A DNA stretch of 64,000 nt from Plectrocnemia conspersa. Taxonomy: Eukaryota > Arthropoda > Insecta > Trichoptera > Polycentropodidae. The notes under the pieces were generated by a model that was given only the letters and a program-made list of their open reading frames with translations, had not been told where the DNA came from and did no database searches. Position 1 is the first letter of the stretch. The number at the start of each line of letters is the position of its first letter. Location of the stretch: NCBI GenBank assembly GCA_009617715.1, contig VTFK01000056.1:248001-312000 (forward strand). Direction: 5' to 3'. Positions 61,880 to 64,000 of the stretch are shown here, piece after piece. The position numbers and the translations under genes were made by a program.

Positions 61880-64000
61880 AAACGAAGAAATGAATTACAT
61901 TGATCCATCTTTATGCCTTATCTGTGTAGACTGAAAGTTTCAGATTGATATCAATTGTGAAATGTGTCTCCGAGTCTACGAGCGGAACCGTGACAGTCGA
62001 TTTACTAAAAAAAATAACCAATCGTTCAAGCGATATATTTTTTTTCTAAATTTGTGTAATTATTATCCTATTGTTTTATTGATCGACATGTTTATGTAAG
62101 AACGAAAGTGAAGATATTAGATAATGATTTATTTATTTATTTAATAGTGACGTGTCCAAGGCATAACAATGCTTAATTTAGTAGAATGCGTTTATGTAGC
62201 AAACTGTCTGTTATCATTTGGAATAATATTATTATCAGCAAATAAATGAAAATTATACTCAGTCTTTCAATACCAATTTAATACAAAATCGTACAAAACT
62301 ACACAGCTTTTAATAAAAAAAAACAGTGCTGCTTCATATTTATGTCATGGTTTTGAATTATTGCAGTTCGCCTATAAATAAAATGGAAAATTTAGGAGTA
62401 CTAAATAAATAGTCTAAAACATTAAGAAAACAATCTCACATGTTGCAAATGACAGTTACTATCATCGTGATCTGTATCTACGTATTTGTGTCAAGTCGTC
62501 TAGCGTGAGATTCATATTTGCTATCAAAAAAATTCCATCACTTAATACTCCATATATGTATGTACATTTTATTTTTTTAGTCAGTGACACGTTTTTGCCT
62601 TTTCGGTAGTAAAAAGCATAATATGAAAGCCAATCTGCAAAGGTGGCAATTGTAGGGGGTCAAATCGATCAAGGGCAGAGCCCTGACGGCTTATATATAA
62701 TGATTTGGTTTCTCTCTGTGCATGTCATTTAGGAGACTACTGCGCAACTGTGTTTCAGATAACTGATATCGCTTGTCATTTTTGATCGAAAAATTTTGAA
62801 AACCGAAACTTGAAAGATTTTAATGCTTCTTAGATGAGTTGCCACTTATCTCGTCGTGCCCCGAATTGAGTTCAGCACATATACCCACATATTAATAAGT
62901 TTTTCAGATGGATTACATAGATACTACTTTACTAAATGTCAAATGATTAAAGTTGTAAATTTCACAAAATTCTCTAAAATATTTTCGGCTCCCGAAAATT
63001 ATATATTTTTAGCAGTTAGATCTTTGCCTTATCCAGAAACTTTTTATTAAACATTCCAATTTAAAATCAAATTTCGAAGCATTGCTTTGTTTTAATCAAA
63101 GGGAATGTGCTTTTGATAAAACCCAACGGCGGGGTTAATTATTAATTGGATTCGAACGTGACCGGCGTCGAACGCGAATACGGCGAACAGATAAGCACGG
63201 TTCAGCGCACTTAAACGGTTAATCACATTTTTCAAAGGGAGCGCTTCAATTCAGAATATAAATCATACTTTAAACCCGATTCGTGCGTTCTAATGATAAA
63301 AAGCTTCGACGCTTCGTTCGATTAGTGAAAATAAGCAGTAGGCCTCGTCGCAAGTGCCAACATTGATATTGTCAATGTGGCAATAAATCAATTGCAATTA
63401 TGATAAATTAGGATAGCATAACTAATATATTTTATAAAAAAATTTGGTTTGAACCTTTGAAGAAAGTGTGTTTATGTTGCAAAAATGCAATCGTGATAAT
63501 CGCAAATATTTGTAATGTTTACAGTAGAGATGCAACTATTGTTAGACAGACTTTAGATTGTTCTAAAAAAATATTGCTTAATAACCAAAAGTTGTTAAGT
63601 AATAAAAAAGCGAATGGCTCGTTAAATTGCAAATCAATTAATAATTTGAACCAAGACAATTGATTTACATCGAGATCGTTTTAATGTTTGGCTGCCTATT
63701 TGATTGATTCTGTTTCAATAAGTTTCTTTGAATGCAAGACAAAAATAAATACAAAAAGCATGCTTTGTGTTTGTTAAAATATAAAGAGTATCGTATGTCT
63801 TGAGCTTCTGAATTAAACTAAATAAATACAGCTGAATATTACTTCAATATATAATATAGAGTTAGTAAACAGAAAATTTGTAATATCTTACCTCAATATT
63901 TTACGACTTTGATATTCTCCAAAAATTGCTGCCTTTGTCTTTAATTAATTCAGACCATTACAAATTTGCCTAATTCAAAAATCATTAAATTCCTAAATTG
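61880..64000. other. Right edge: mixed AT-rich sequence with two GC-richer patches
   Basis: 62640-62700 contains ATCAAGGGCAGAGCCCTGACGG, related to words near 3920 (see findings). 63110-63370 is GC-richer, unique, and rich in CG words (CGGCGTCGAACGCGAATACG), a possible enhancer. No exon is recognisable before the window ends. Confidence 0.35.

Noticed and set aside
1..64000. CRISPR arrays, bacterial operons, rRNA genes, endogenous viral genes
   Set aside because: No regularly spaced direct repeats, no ribosome-binding-site-led gene runs, no rRNA-like blocks and no translation resembling viral proteins were seen; the splice signals and transposons are those of an animal nuclear genome.

Overview
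The window is eukaryotic nuclear DNA that is very AT-rich (by eye about three quarters A+T), with spliced genes, large non-coding stretches and many small decayed mobile elements. An insect is the best reading, and a moth, butterfly or close relative is my guess. The support is the gene structure (GT-AG introns of about 60-75 bp beside a 2.3 kb one), TCAGT-type initiators and the element mix (hAT, mariner, piggyBac-like, pogo-like, tRNA-derived SINE, jockey-like LINE). No single feature proves the order. Almost none of the long open frames is a gene.

Region 1 (1-10 kb): one confidently identified gene, on the minus strand. It encodes a calaxin/EFCAB1-type EF-hand protein, the calcium sensor of the ciliary outer dynein arm, in four coding exons between 7383 and 4111. 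The splice phases join exactly and the protein follows vertebrate calaxin from the HFSK segment to the LLLEAFGQCLP segment.

Region 2 (10-17 kb): a GC-richer patch with a possible initiator at about 10.28 kb, then a desert of extreme A+T content.

Region 3 (17-29 kb): a pair of roughly 370-390 bp inverted repeats (17047-17434 and 19953-20320) encloses a probable first coding exon on the plus strand (18330-18452; 41 codons, then a GTAATG donor). A complete 259 bp hAT-type MITE with a perfect 8 bp target duplication lies at 23936-24194. A non-coding first exon with initiator and CAG|GTGAGC donor lies at 28.86-29.07 kb. The plus-strand exons suggest the 5' part of one or more genes with very long introns that run past the right edge. 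A possible 48 bp micro-exon at 58990-59037 fits that idea.

Region 4 (29-64 kb): mostly intron-like or intergenic sequence holding transposon remains. These are a mariner transposase pseudogene, a LINE reverse-transcriptase pseudogene, four copies of a tRNA-derived SINE family, a small TIR element with a related tandem copy, two copies of a pogo-like terminus and two of a piggyBac-like palindromic terminus. Several GC-richer, non-repetitive islands may be enhancers or unrecognised exons. I saw no CRISPR array, rRNA, intact tRNA, intact transposase or clear virus-derived gene.

The calaxin gene, the exon inside the inverted repeats and the SINE family are the parts most worth follow-up. I did not find a clearly new multi-gene system.
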